The notes: generated by a model not told the origin, from the sequence alone. Shown: positions 43,451 to 55,340, numbered from the stretch's first letter. The stretch: DNA of 64,000 nt from Adiantum capillus-veneris (GCA_014529385.2 CM043966.1:35936739-36000738); one strand, 5' to 3'. Made by a program: numbers and translations.

Positions 43451-44462
43451 GCTGTCATGTACTAGAGACAATATTATAAGCTCACAAGACATTTATGACA
43501 CTTTGTTGCATCTTTTCAATGGTGAAAGTTTGAATGTAAATTCCAATGAGGCAAATGTACAGCCTATGGGGTTTTTTGAAAATGTTACAGATCAGCCTAT
43601 TACTAATGCAAATGTACATGATGTACTTGATGAGGAAAGGGCTAAAAATGAGTAGGCTAGAGGTATGCCAAAAAAGGTTGGTGCATACATTGCGTGACAA
43701 TAAATTGGATGCACCTTTGTCTAGTTGCACTCGTTCAGGCTCGCACCATGCATCTTATGCATCAGATTGTTATGCTTTGGCTGGGTCTAGCTTACATGAT
43801 GTTGACGAACCTCTATCTTTTGATGAAGCACAGAATTTAAAAAATTGGATGGTTGTTATGCAATCAGAATATGATGCACTTATAGAAAATGACACATGGA
43901 ATTTATGTGATTTGCCTCCTCGCAAAAAAGCCATTGGTACGAAGTGGGTTTACAAGTTGAAACGCAAGCCGGAGGGTGAGATTGATCGCTATAAGGCTCG
44001 ACTTGTTGCAAAGGGTGAAGAGACTTTTGCTCCCACTTGTCGTATGACTACTATATATTTTCTATGTGCATTGGCATCTCATTTTGGTTGGGATGTACAT
44101 CAATCAGATATTGTTACTGCTTTCTTGAATGGTGACATATTTTAGGAAGTTTATGTAACGCAGCCTCATAGTTTTGTCAAGAAAGGAATGGAGGATAAGG
44201 TGTGCAAATTTGACAAAGCTTTGTATGGGTTGAAGCAATCTCCTCGTGCTTGGTATGAGAAAGCTGACACTCATTTGGTCAAACGAGGCTTTTGTAACAG
44301 TTCAATAGAAAGCACATTGTATGTAAAGCGTGAGGGTCATGTACTTCTCATGTGGTTCTCTACGTGGATGATTTGCTAGTTATTGGACCAAATGAGATAC
44401 ATATTGTTGAATGCTACTTTCAAGATGAAAGATTTGGGGTTGTTGCATCATTACTTGTGTAT
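43449..44462 (+). pseudogene. Copia 2 reverse transcriptase
   Basis: 43546-44145 is open for 199 codons with WMVVMQSEYDALIENDTWNL, GTKWVYKLKRKPEGEIDRYK, EETFAPTCRMTTI and HQSDIVTAFLNGDIF. A TAG follows, then DKALYGLKQSPRAWYEKAD. The YVDDLL motif is encoded near 44358-44375, but a one-base loss shifts the frame there. Compared with copia 1, the segment between VAKG and EETFAP lacks the GYxQQKGIDY portion (small deletion at about 44014). Confidence 0.9.
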
Positions 44463-45255
44463 ACAATTTAAGTAGTGTGATGGTGATATTGCCTTGTGTC
44501 ACAAAAGTTACATAGAGACATTGATATGTAAGTTTGGACTTGAGGATTGCAAACCTATTGCCGCTCCCATGAAAACATGTTTGAAATTGAGTCTTCATGA
44601 TGTTGGTGATCCTACATATGTCACTCTTTACCAAATTGTTGTTGGATGCCTCATTTATGTATGCAACACGAGGCCGGATATTCAGTTTGCAGTCTCCCAG
44701 GCTAGTAGATTTATGCATAGCCGAGGGTCTAAGCATTGGCAGTCTGTCAAGAGGATTTTCCACTACTTGAGTGACACTTTACATCTTGGCTTGTTTTATC
44801 CCAAGGGGGGATCATTGCCGCCAGACTTACATGCTTTTTTGGACTCATATTAGACTAGTTGTTTTGACACACGAGTGTCCACAAGTGGTTTATGTTTCGT
44901 GCTTGGTAGTTCATGTATATCATGGGTGAGCAAGAAGCAACCTACTGTGGCAACTTCTAGTTATGAGGCTAAGTACAGGGTAGTCTTCACAACTACGGTT
45001 GAGTGTGTATGGCTCAGATGCCTTATGGCTGATTTGGGTGTTGGACAGGACAATGCCAACACTATCTACACTAACAGTCAGAGCGTATTGGCAGTTGCAA
45101 GGAACCCAATTTTCCATGCTCGCACAAAGCACATTGAGGTGCATTACGACTATTTCAAGGAGAGGCTCTCAGAAGGAGAGATCAACTTGGCTTATGTGCC
45201 AACACAAGACAACCTTGCAGATCTTTTCACAAAGGCATTGTCTCGTGAGAAGTGA
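44463..45255 (+). pseudogene. Copia 2 RT end and RNase H
   Basis: 44494-44853 (119 codons) contains RPDIQFAVSQASRFMHSRGS and YLSDTLHLGLFYPKG. 44875-45255 (126 codons) gives STSGLCFVLGSSCISWVSKK, TSSYEAKYR, NPIFHARTKHIEVHYDYFKE and VPTQDNLADLFTKALSREK. One stop separates the pieces. This is the best preserved end of the copia family in the window. Confidence 0.9.
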
Positions 45256-45376
45256 GAATCTTTCCACAAAGCTTTGGGCTTACTCCCCTTTGTGGACTGA
45301 TCATGTCCTTAGGGCATGGCACTTCCCTTTACTCTATGTGCCAGCTCTTGTTCACCGCATCACTCCAGGGGGGATT

Positions 45377-45599
45377 TGTTACCATATACATGTGGTAGTG
45401 ATGTGTTGAAACACTTAGGACCGTTGGGGCATTTTTTTCCTCACTAGGAGGTTTTTTCCTCGTGCGCTGTATATACGTCCATCATTATAGGGCTATCTAT
45501 CTTTCCATTGCACTCTAAGTAATACACTCTCTGTTGTGTGCCTTGAGCTTCCTTCGTCTTCTCCGAGCTGTGTGTTTTCCTGCAACCCTAATTCCAACA
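45377..45599 (+). repeat. 3' LTR of copia 2 (223 bp)
   Basis: TGTTACCATA...ATTCCAACA, preceded by the polypurine tract CCAGGGGGGAT (about 45365-45376). Closely matches 12110-12337. Confidence 0.88.
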
Positions 45600-45689
45600 C
45601 GCCCCTACGGTGAGCATATCGCCCCTTTTGAGGGTTGTTTTCCAGCAATGCCCAATGTGGGCTATGTCTTAGTCACAAGGTGACCCTAG

Positions 45690-47560
45690 AGGGGTTGAAC
45701 ACTATGTATTCTACTTCTTGTCTGCAATGTCTCATAGCGTGTATTGATTATGTCCATAATAGGGTGAGGGTTAGTAAGCTTTGGGTTGTTTTTAGTAGAT
45801 GCAGAGAGAGGGTTAAATGGGAAAAAGAATTCACGATGATATTGTTTGTTGGGGGTTGTTTAAAGGAAACGTCATGCTTGACACTACCTTGGAAGACATG
45901 TATGATGAACGTGGTGCACTTCATAAAGCACAAAAAGTGCTTGAGGAGCTTCCTATCAGGGATTTGTCTCTTGGAATGCACTGATTGTGGGATATGCTCA
46001 GCTTGGCCAAGAAGCTTTGGGTTGTTTTTGGCAGATGCCAAGTGAGGGTGTCTCTCTAGAAGCAATCAGCAGAGTAGCATCAATATCTACTACACAAGAA
46101 GACATAGAGGGAAAGAGTGCAACATGTCCTTGACGAGCTTCCTGGCCGCAATGTTGTCTCATGGATTGCATTGATTGCACAATATGTCCAATAGGGTGAG
46201 GGTCAGAAAACCTCTTGCCTATTTTTAGCACATACAGAGAGGGCATCTCTCCAAATGCAATCACGTACACTTGCACCTCGAAGGCATGTGGGGGCATTAC
46301 ACAACTTCCTTGGTCGACATGTATGCCAAATGTGATGCACTTCATAAAGCACAAAAAGTGCTACAGGAGCTTCTTGTCGTCTTTGGGAATGCATTGATTG
46401 TGGGATATTCCTAGCTTGGCCAAGAAGATGTGGGTTGTTTTTGGTGGATGCCAAGTGAGGGTTTCTATCTAGATCCAATCAGCAGAGCAATGCCAAGAAA
46501 GCTTCAATATCCGCTACACAAGCAAACAAGGAGGGGAAGATCCCAATAGGTCTTCAATGAGCTTCCTATTTGCAATGTTGTCTCATGGAGTGCATTGATT
46601 GCACGATATGTCCAACAAGGTGAGGGGCTGGAAGCTCTGGGCTGTTTTTAGTAGATGTAGAGAGAGAGAGAATCTCTCCAAATGCTATCATGTACAGCTG
46701 CACCTTGAAGGCACGTGGCATTACGCAATTGCCTTGGTCGACATGTATACCAAATGTGGTGCAATTCATAAAGCACAAAATCTGCTCAAGGAGCTTCATG
46801 TCCGCAATGTTATCTCTTGGAATGCAATGGTTGTGGGATATGACCAAATTAGCTAAGAAGCTTTGGGCTATTTTTGGCAGATGCTAAGCGAGGGCGTCTG
46901 TCTAGATGCAATCAATAGAGTAGTGCCAAGAAAGCAGCCATATCTGCCGTTACACAAGCAAACAAGGAGGGTAAGAGTGCAACGGGTACTCGATAAGATT
47001 CTTGTCCATACTATTGTCTCATGGAGTGCATTGATTGCACGATATGTCAAATAGGGTCAGGGTCAGGAAGCTCTGGCCTACTCCAAATGCAATCACGTAC
47101 ACTTGCACCTAGAATGTACTAGTTATGGGATATGCCCAACTTGGCCAAGAATCTTAGGGTTTTTTTTTATGGATGCAAAGTGAGGGTGTATTTCAAGATG
47201 CAATCACATACGCTTACATCTTGAAAACAAGGGTCATGGACAAGAAGCTCTAGGCTATTTTCAATAAATGCAGAGAGGACATCTCTCCAAATGCAATCAC
47301 ATACACTTGGACCTTGAAGGCGTGTTGCATTGCACAAAATGCTGATATGGGCAAACTAATTTTTGATGATATTGTTATTCAGGGGTTGTTGAAAGAAAAC
47401 ATCGTGCTCCGCACTGCCTAGGTCGACATGTATGCCAGATATGGTGGACTTCATAAAGCACAAAAAGTGCTTGAGAAGCTTCCTATTTGGGAGACTGTCT
47501 CTTGGAATGCACTGAATTGGGCTACAAATAGAATAGAGAGGCAGGGAGAGGAAAGTTGTG
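45690..47560 (+). pseudogene. PPR pseudogene with ~420-bp tandem units
   Basis: CATAAAGCACAAAA recurs at 45922, 46343, 46767 and 47452 (steps 421, 424, 685). Each unit codes, in broken frames, for a PPR pair: LVDMYAKCDALHKAQKVL (46310-46360), LVDMYTKCGAIHKAQNLLKEL then VISWNAMVVGYDQ (46730-46850), and a linker LDAINRVVPRKQPYLPLHKQTRR (46900-46960), which recurs at 46070 and 46470. Best frame is 46599-46856. The parent would be a PLS-type PPR protein with an unusual 'HKQTRR' insertion per unit; here it is dead. Confidence 0.78.
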
Positions 47561-47727
47561 CTGCGGAATGGGATAAATATGGAGAGAGAGAGAGAGAGAT
47601 TTTCTTCTTGAAAGAGAGGAAATTAGAGCAGAATAGAAGTTTGTGTATTGAAATGGGCTACATATTAAATAGATAGATAGGGAGAAGGACGCCATCGTCT
47701 ACAGGCAAGAGAGAAAGACATCAAGCA

Positions 47728-47778
<51 letters not shown>

Positions 47779-48442
47779 ATAGGGCTTATGTAGATAGTGT
47801 TGTCATGTCTAAGCATTTTTGGAGGCCTTATCGTTGTACCGTTGGTAAGAGCGAGTGAGACCTCGCCATAGGCGGGTCGCACGAGCTAGTACTATATACA
47901 ATGCAACTTAAAATTTCTAAGAAAGGAGAGGGCATCCACGTGTCACTTACTCACTTACTGCTTCACTTCGAAGAAAACCTTACAAAATGTCTCATTCCTT
48001 TGAAGCTTGGAATTTGTGAACCTTTTCAACTTTCAACTTTTAACCTTTCAAGTTTTTTAAAAAAAAAGGCTTGACTCTACTTTTCCAAACTTTGCTTTGC
48101 CTTTTTAAATCCAATTGAATGGTGGCTCGACTTTGCTTTGGAAAGCCAATGGCCAGAAAAGTTTGGAATTTAAGAAAAAAATTTGTATGTACATTAGCCA
48201 AATTTTGTCGGTTTATTTCAAGGAAAACTTGGAATCTAGCGAGGATTTTGTAATTACTACACTAAACCCCAATTTTAATCGAATCACTAATAGCATCACA
48301 AACTACATCGCTTAAGCAATGGAAATTTTGCGACGCTTTTAGCCACATCTGCAAAATGTCTTTCATTACTTAAGCGATGCCCGCAAGTTTGATCTTTTTT
48401 TGCAAGAAGCTGCGGGGAGCCATTTGGTCCTCTCATGACTTG

Positions 48443-48498
<56 letters not shown>

Positions 48499-48600
48499 TG
48501 TTGATTTGCTCCTCTAATGACATAGCTCATAGCTCACGTGTTTAAGCACCACACACACACACACACACAAATGAAATGATATATTAACATCTTCAAAAGG
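47561..48600. repeat. Microsatellites and a weak tRNA-like remnant
   Basis: GA at 47582-47599, CT at 47731-47775, GA at 48447-48495 and AC at 48550-48569. At 47832-47882 the wording TTGTACCGTTGGTAAGAGCG resembles a tRNA A-box region followed by a GC-rich arm, possibly a SINE head. No B box is clear. Confidence 0.55.
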
Positions 48601-49555
48601 GCCAAATACCTATGAGACCAATCTATTACAAACTGGTGAATTTGATACATGTACAAACAATTATAGGCTTGATTCATATAGGTGTTTGGATTGCACGTTT
48701 ATATGCTTTTGTGAAGAGATATAGGTTACAGATTCCTTTGTTAGAGTTTTCAAATTTGCAAGTGTTTTGGATCTCTGTAGACGCATTTGAGTAAATCACT
48801 TTTTATAGTATTGACTACTTGTGCTCTTTTGTGAGCTAGTTATCCCCGTAGGGGGTTCACTTCAATCCATAGATATTGTTGATCCTTGCATACTATTGAC
48901 ACTAGTTTATGCAGATATCCTGGTACATGTATTTGTGATTTCTCACATTATATGTATGTTGAGTTGTGGATACTGCCTTATACACTGTTGTGGAGCCCTA
49001 TTGGCATTTATGGCAATCTAATAATTGTTGAGCCTTGATCATAGCCATTGAATATGCTAAACCTTTTAGAGGGTCGTGCATGAGGTTTTAGTTGTATGAG
49101 ATTCTCAAATGTTGAGATCTCTCGTATGCTATTTTGGATGCCTTGTATGCTCTTGTGGAGCCATATTGGCAATGTGATCATTGTTGAGCCTTGATCAGAG
49201 TCATTGAATCTGCTAAACCTTTTAGAGGGTCGTGCGTGAGGTTTTCTTTGAGTTGTGAGATTCTCGCATGTTGAGATCATTTTGGTGATTCAAGTAGCTG
49301 GAGTTACCCCTTTACGAAACCTCATCATAGGCTATTTATATAGAGGACAAGGTTGTTTGTATGCCATGTTGGTGATTCAAATTTGATTAGTTTGGGTCAA
49401 ATTTAGTGCATTTGATTAGTGAGACACTCTCTTTGCACAATGCAACTACTTTAATAGCTTGAGATTCTGTTGCATTTACTAAGAACATTTTGCTAAAATT
49501 TTCCTAGATCCTTGCCATAAAATTGACTCTTGGTAGTTTTGACCCCATCTTCTAA
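48601..49555. repeat. Non-coding with 156-bp tandem pair
   Basis: GTTGAGCCTTGATCA, CTAAACCTTTTAGAGGGTCG and the following 60 bases occur at about 49012-49130 and again from 49168. No coding meaning is seen in the translated repeats. Confidence 0.65.
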
Positions 49556-50340
49556 AAAGGATATCTACAATATCTGGGTATTTGATGGTACAAACTTCTC
49601 CATTTGGAAAAAATAGATCCAGGATATGTTGATTCACAAGAACCAATTAGAGACAATGTTTGAATGCCAAGAGGGTGATGGTTACACAGATGCTCAGTGG
49701 AAATCACTTGATGAAAAATCAAGGTCTACCATTCATTTACAACTTGCATAGTTAATGCTCTTTACTATCGTGGGTGAAAACACCACTCATGATCTATGGC
49801 AGAAGTTATGCGACACTTATGACAACAAGACTACTGGTAACAAAGTCTACTTGATGAAAATTGTTTATGAACTTTGTATGAAGGAAGGTGGTAGTGTGTC
49901 AAGACACTTGAACGAGTTTAACAGCTTTTCTAGTCGATTGACTTTGTAGGGACTTAATTTAAACAATGAATTCCAGTCTAGGATACGTTTTGTATAGTTA
50001 TAAGCAATTTGGCACCTAATGGAAAGCTTGTTTACCATGATGTTATTGGTAGTTTTCTCACTAAAGAGATTTGTAGGAAATATATTGACCTGCCAAGTCT
50101 GGTGATTCTTATGTTGCTCGTTCTCATGAAGAAAGAGGTCACACTGATGATCGTACCAATTCTAAAGAACACAAGAACTTTTGCAGCAAACCTCACAGTT
50201 GTATGCATGATGTTGAGAGCTAACATTGACATAATAAGGAACACATGAAGAAATGTTGTCATGCTACACAATGAGACAAGAAGTCTCGTGATGGTAAGAA
50301 GTCTAGTGATAGTTTGGATTCTAAGGACAAAGCTAAGGTG
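49556..50340 (+). pseudogene. Copia 3 gag
   Basis: Reads FDGTNFSIWKK, IQDMLIHKNQLETMFE and DEKSRSTIHLQLA, then (49755-49949) FTIVGENTTHDLWQKLCDTY, GNKVYLMKIVYEL and HLNEFNSFSSRL: the UBN2-type gag of copia elements. A degraded zinc-knuckle region lies near 50220-50270 and a basic stretch KKSRDGKKSSDSLDSKDKAK follows. Stops occur at 49609, 49750, 49948 and several later. Confidence 0.85.
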
Positions 50341-51230
50341 GAAGAAATCAACGTTGTGAAGTCTCCTAAGACACATGCTTCTGATATGACTTATGCTTTG
50401 AATCTCTTGGTATTTGTTTCATACCTTAGCATAGATTCTCTTGGCTAGCTATGCACATAATTTAATGATTGATTATGATTTTATCTTCCATGTTACACCA
50501 GATAGAGAGTGGTTTACTTGTTATGTGAAAGGCTATCACGGTATAGTCATGTTGGGTGACTCTTATACACTTGAATTTGTTGGGATTGGAGATGTAAAGT
50601 TGATACTCTCTAATGGCATAGATTTTTATGCTTAAGAATTTCAAACATGTTTTTGATTTAGCAAAGAGCTTAATCTCTACAAGATATTTGGATGATTGGG
50701 TTATAGGACCACATTTGGGAACCAGTCTTGGGTCATCAAGAAGGGAGGCTTGGTTGTTCTCAAAGGTCAAAATCATGGTTCCTTATATTCCACGCATGTA
50801 TCATGTGTAAAAGATGATATATCACAATAGAAATGCTACCATCTAGCTAGTTATGGTTGTTGGTTAGGCCATATGAGCTATAAAGAAATGGAATCTTGTT
50901 ACCTTTTGGTTATTTACCCATCTTGAATTTTAGTGACTTTTTTGTATGTGTACATTTCATTTATGACAAGCAAACTATGAGAGTTTATTTACCCATGAAA
51001 AGAAAGCGTTTTGAGCCACTCTGCTTGTTCATAGTGATGTTTGTGGTCCTATGTTGACCAAGTCTCTAGGGGGCCTAGTTACTTTGTGACTTTCATTGAT
51101 GACTCTATTGGAAAGGTGCGGGTTTACCCTTTGAAACATAAGTATGAGGTTTTCTCTACGTTCTAGAAGCTCCTTGCATTGGCTGAGAATTAGTTGGAAA
51201 ACAAGAATAAGTTCCGAATCATCTAAACCA
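50341..51230 (+). pseudogene. Copia 3 protease, pre-integrase and integrase start
   Basis: Around 50460-50635 the frame reads FHVTPDREWFTCYVKGYHGIV, LGDSYTLEFVGIGDVKLILSNG. The protease triad that should precede FHVTP is changed to DYDFI. Pre-integrase pieces with GHMSYKEME appear near 50865-50895, and 51030-51150 gives VHSDVCGPM-like and SYFVTFIDD-like wording in broken frames. No RT follows. Confidence 0.75.
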
Positions 51231-51879
51231 AAAATCTATCCATCATCCTCTAAAGAAGTTGTGAAAGTCCAACCCTTCCATGGAATTGAGAACCTATCAC
51301 CTATGGATGATGTATAATGCTCTAGTATAAGAGACTGGGGACAACTCCCTGCTCATAACCACCCAATCGTCCCATAAATAGGCCCTTGGCCCGTGATACA
51401 TATGGACCCCCTTTATCGCATGAATGTCTTGGCCCTTGGCCTACCTTGTCCTACCTTAGGGCTAACGTTACTTCCCCCTTGGAGAACCTTTTTCATCCTC
51501 AAAAACAAAAGTGGTGATATCTTTGTAAGAACACTAATGGTTTCCACAGTGGCACCCCTCACAGGTCCAATTTTCCATTTGCCCGATACGTGGTTTAGTA
51601 GGAGGTTCAATGAACAAATAAAAACATCTTGATTTTCCACATTGTTGTCCCGTTGCAATCGTTTGTATAATCAAATTATATCCAAAATAGTCTGTAGGCT
51701 CTATTTATAACTTACTTGAGTATTTAAGATGAGTTGCCACAATTATGAGGTGACTAAACGAATGACAGTTTTTGGACTTTTTGCCAGTGCTATATATGGA
51801 CCCCTTTTACCGCATGAGTGTCCTGGCCCTTGGCTTGCCCAGTCCTACCTTAGGCCTGACATTTAACATATGATTTCGT
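51231..51879 (-). repeat. LTR-like fragments, two related ~70-bp blocks 393 bp apart
   Basis: TATGGACCCCxTTTAxCGCATGA, GGCCCTTGGC and CCTACCTTAGG occur at 51401-51475 and 51794-51865. On the minus strand the second block starts TGTCAGGCCTAAGG (51861 down) and a TATAAATAG box follows at about 51706-51698. A purine run precedes the first block (about 51490-51480), as before a 3' LTR. Probably broken LTRs of a minus-strand element; limits uncertain. Confidence 0.5.
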
Positions 51880-54300
51880 TATCTTGCATCTCCATCAGAG
51901 GCATGACCAAGTAAGGGAACCACAATTTTTCTCACAAATTTATTCCAAAACAAAGAGATTCCAATCCATTGCTCTCTAACAAAAGAAGAATCAAACATGT
52001 TGCATGTCAATTGAACTACAACCTCTAACTTTGGCAAGCAATCAATCAAAGGGTTTGCTATCAAGACACTTGTATAATGTGCAATCACCTTACTTTGAAA
52101 GGAGTCTAAAATCACACTTTAACCCTCCTCCCCATTTCCAACAACTATAAAAAATTTGGGATTGCAAAAGTGGTTTTTTTTAAAACCACAAAACCCCACC
52201 AATTGATCATTTCTTGGTACCCATTGAACTGTCCTTTTGACAACAGTTTCATCTTCAACAATAATGACCGACACACTTCCTATGCAAAGCCCATTCTTGG
52301 CCATATGACAAGAGTAAATTTCAGCCACATGCTTGAAAATATATTCTCTTATACATGTTTGATAGTAAAGAGCTTTTCGAGTAGCTCTCATTGTAGTTGA
52401 GATATGTGGACCGCTCTCATTGTATTTGACATATGTGGACCTTCAAGGTTCACGGAAATAATGTTGTGCAACCTCCTACTTCCCCATATCTTTATGACTT
52501 TGTAAAGATTCTTTGTTGACTTTGAGTACCTTTTACCTACAACTACTCTTGTGATGTGTTGAGAAATGTCAATAAGAAAGTTCTACAATGCCTTCTTTCC
52601 ATCAAATAGGCCATACTTGTGGGCGTTCACTATGTCATGGAAAAATTTCTCCACATCACCTCTTTCCATTGCTTCAAATGTACTTTCTTGAAGAATTTGC
52701 ACCTTGACACATAAGGCTACAACGTTCGTCTGTAAACCAAACCCGCCTTTGGATCTTGCAATATCTAAAATCTATGAGTGGGTTAGAAAATCCAATCTCC
52801 TTCCACCGCTAGACCCACGAGAGCCTCTACTCTATAATGCTTTGTCCTCTCAATATAAACACATTCAAAATTCTTGCTCTTTAGGGATGGTAGTACACTT
52901 TGAGGATTCACCCTTTTGCACTCCTTATGGCAAAACGTACCCCGAATGAAAATAACCTCCTTTGAACAAGAATGTGGCCATTATAGTTGGCTCACAATCC
53001 CAACTTGTACCTCCCCTAGAGTCATCTAAGAAAAGTTTCAAGTCAAACATTTTCTCCTCAATCTTATACGTGTCTTGCCAAAATCCCCATCAAAGAGTGA
53101 CAAGCAAATTATTTTATGCATGTGTACATATAAGCATTAAGTTTAAAGTCAATCTTTCTAAGCTTTGGCGTACACAAGGAAGCGAGTAGATAATAAAGAG
53201 CACATAGAAAATATGCTTGATAATACTTGATGAATTTTGTGAAGCGTTTGCATTAGCCTCATCACAAGATTCTACACAAAGCTGAGAAGATATGCGCTAG
53301 TTAATGATACACTAATCATTTTTCAAAAAAGAAAGAAGAAATTTCTCACCAAGAATAACATTTGGTTTCAAGAATCCATGTAAACTTCTTTGCCTCTTGT
53401 CCTTGATCGATGCTTTGCTTGGACGACCAACCTTTGATATCTTCTCAATTGAGCCTCCATTTGCCGCCTTGATATGAAGCTCATATTTTAAATGCTCAAT
53501 CATGCATCAATGGAAGGACCCTATCTTTGGAAACAAAGGTAACCACCTTTTATCCAAACTACACTCTATGAACACCTTTGACAAAAAAATTGTGATCTCC
53601 AAGAGTCTTAAAAATTACACCAGAGAGCACGTTTTTATCTTTTTCGAAGCTAGCAGCTTTCATTAAAGCTTCATCAACTTTCTTTTGTTTGTAGCCATAA
53701 TGTCCCCTTTTGGGAACCATTGAGTTCGTGTGTGAGTGTATGAAGTTGGAAACTGTATCATGTTTTCCTTGCCCATACGAGCTTTCACATTCAATGCATC
53801 AAATTTGGAACATAGTTTTTTCATCTTGTCTTTAGACATCAATTCAAACCTATCATGGCGATCCATGGCTTTGAGCTTTTCTTTAGCGATAAGGATATAC
53901 CTTTCCCACTTTTTCACCTCGGTTGACATAGTCAACATGATCTTGAGCATCTTATTTGAGCTAACAACGATACTTTCACACATTGCAATGTGATCACCAC
54001 CAACATTAGGCATTTGATGATGCGGATATGGATCACATGCTAGAGCTACACACTTGAGATGGATCATTGCATGAGCTCATACAATCCACTCTTGGACGCT
54101 TGGATGGTGAACTAATTTCTAGCTTTGTTTGGAGTGTCGCATCCTCCACTTGGACTTCCCACCTTTCCTCTTGTGAGGGCCCTATCAGAAGCACCTTTTA
54201 TCCTCCCAAAAATACAAACTTAAGTCGCATGTGATAAGCTTGTCACAAATGATCTCATGTCTCAAGTATTTGTAAGTACCTCCACTCTTTAAAAGTACAA
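51880..54300 (-). pseudogene. Unidentified transposon-like protein, minus strand
   Basis: 54290-53312 holds one minus frame with few stops: GGDHIAMCESIVVSSNKMLK, WERYILIAKEKLKAMDRHDR, KISKVGRPSKASIKDKRQRS. Then 52720-52400 gives MERGDVEKFFHDIVNAHKYG and LYKVIKIWGSRRLHNIISVN. 52391-51879 adds RKALYYQTCIREYIFKHVAE, VEDETVVKRTVQWVPRNDQLVGF, FDSSFVREQWIGISLFWNKF and PLLGHASDGDAR. I recall similar uncharacterised, repeat-linked plant proteins but know no named family. Acidic residues in EDET and GHASDGDAR could be catalytic, but this is a guess. Frame changes near 52400 and 53300. Confidence 0.5.
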
Positions 54301-54319
54301 ACCCAAAGACCGTACCTTT

Positions 54320-55340
54320 GTCTAATCCCTTATCCAAAACTTGGCATGTCATACGTAGACTTCTGCACCTAAAGTTCCTAAGCAAGTCTCTCATGTTTAT
54401 GACATGGATCTTCCCAAGGACGATTCAAATCCTTTGGGATGTAATCATGATGGTCCTTTGTTGCTGCTCTCTCAACTCTCTCCTCTATTTGGCTAAAGCA
54501 GATTGTGTCATTGCATCACTTTGAAAGCCCACAAGTTACACAAAGCAACCATAATCCATGACACGTGAAACCCTACCACAATAAACATAGCTCGAGTTCT
54601 TACAATTGATGCCCTTTTAAAGAGCTAGGGTCTTTATCACCCCAATCCCTCCACCTTTGGTCTCCGTTTATCATCGTCGTCATGCCAGCATATCCATTCT
54701 ATCTATCCCTGTGATCATGATGCTCTCTACGAGTCTTTCAACCAATTGAGTCTATGGCTATAATCCCTTGTTTTTTATCCTCTTTGTGATGGTCTCTTTG
54801 TCTTTCATACCTCAATCATGTCTATTACTCATGTATTAGCAATCATATGTATGCTAATTGCAATACATACACAATCCGTTCCTTTCGATCACAAACGCCC
54901 GCAAGCTGCACAAAACAGCCATGATCTATGTCACATGAAACCCTATGTCAGTAAACATTAGACAACGCAACTTCTTGTTTTGATGCCCTTTTGAAGAGCT
55001 AGGGCTTCTATTTTCTCAGTCCCTCCTTACTCAGGTGTTTGTGTCCATCATCGTCGTCACTACCACCATATCCATTGTATCTATCCCTACGATCATCATG
55101 CTCTCTGTGAGTCCTTCATTCACTGCATCCGTGTGGCCTTGTATATTCATCCTTTTTGTCTCATGACCTCTTGGTCTTTCTTAGCTTCTCTCATGCTAAT
55201 TTTGTCTACCCCGATCTCCATAATCGTGTCGATCATGCCTATTGCGATCTCTTATGCAACTTTGCCTAGCTTCTACCCTCATGTTGACGTCACTCACTTT
55301 TGCTATCACGTCTACCATCATCAGGAACCAGGTACTTTGT
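54320..55340 (-). pseudogene. PRP22/DHX8-like splicing helicase fragment, tandemly duplicated
   Basis: Minus-strand frames read, from high to low coordinates, an Arg/Asp/His-rich stretch (RDRNRHDRHDYGDRGR, RRDRYNGYGGSDDDDG), then an S1 RNA-binding domain piece (DHGCFVQLAGVCDRKE, about 54935-54880). A second copy of both follows (HREHH-DHRDR..., then GRVSRVMDYGCFV at about 54585-54545), then REQQQ (near 54480) and DYIPKDLNRPWEDP (about 54445-54400), and ends at TYDMPSFG (54345). This is the layout of the DEAH-box protein PRP22/DHX8 in front of its helicase core, which itself is absent. Stops and shifts show a dead fragment. The two copies are offset by about 371 bases. Confidence 0.78.

Larger units (their letters stand above)
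42239..45599 (+). mobile_element. Ty1/copia element 2, 5'-truncated, same family as copia 1
   Basis: Begins inside the protease C-terminus (about 42239) and runs through integrase, RT and RNase H to a 223-bp 3' LTR. No 5' LTR or gag is present. The base sequence parallels 8843-12337 throughout. CGCCC lies before the left junction and directly after the LTR, fitting a 5-bp target duplication followed by loss of the element's left end. Confidence 0.9.
49556..51230 (+). mobile_element. Ty1/copia element 3, 5' part only, different family
   Basis: Carries gag, protease remnant and pre-integrase/integrase start of a second copia family, then breaks off near 51200 within integrase. No LTR was identified at either end. 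Confidence 0.82.

Noticed and set aside
47832-47882. Functional tRNA gene
   Set aside because: Only an A-box-like stretch is visible; no acceptor stem pairing or B box, so at most a SINE remnant.
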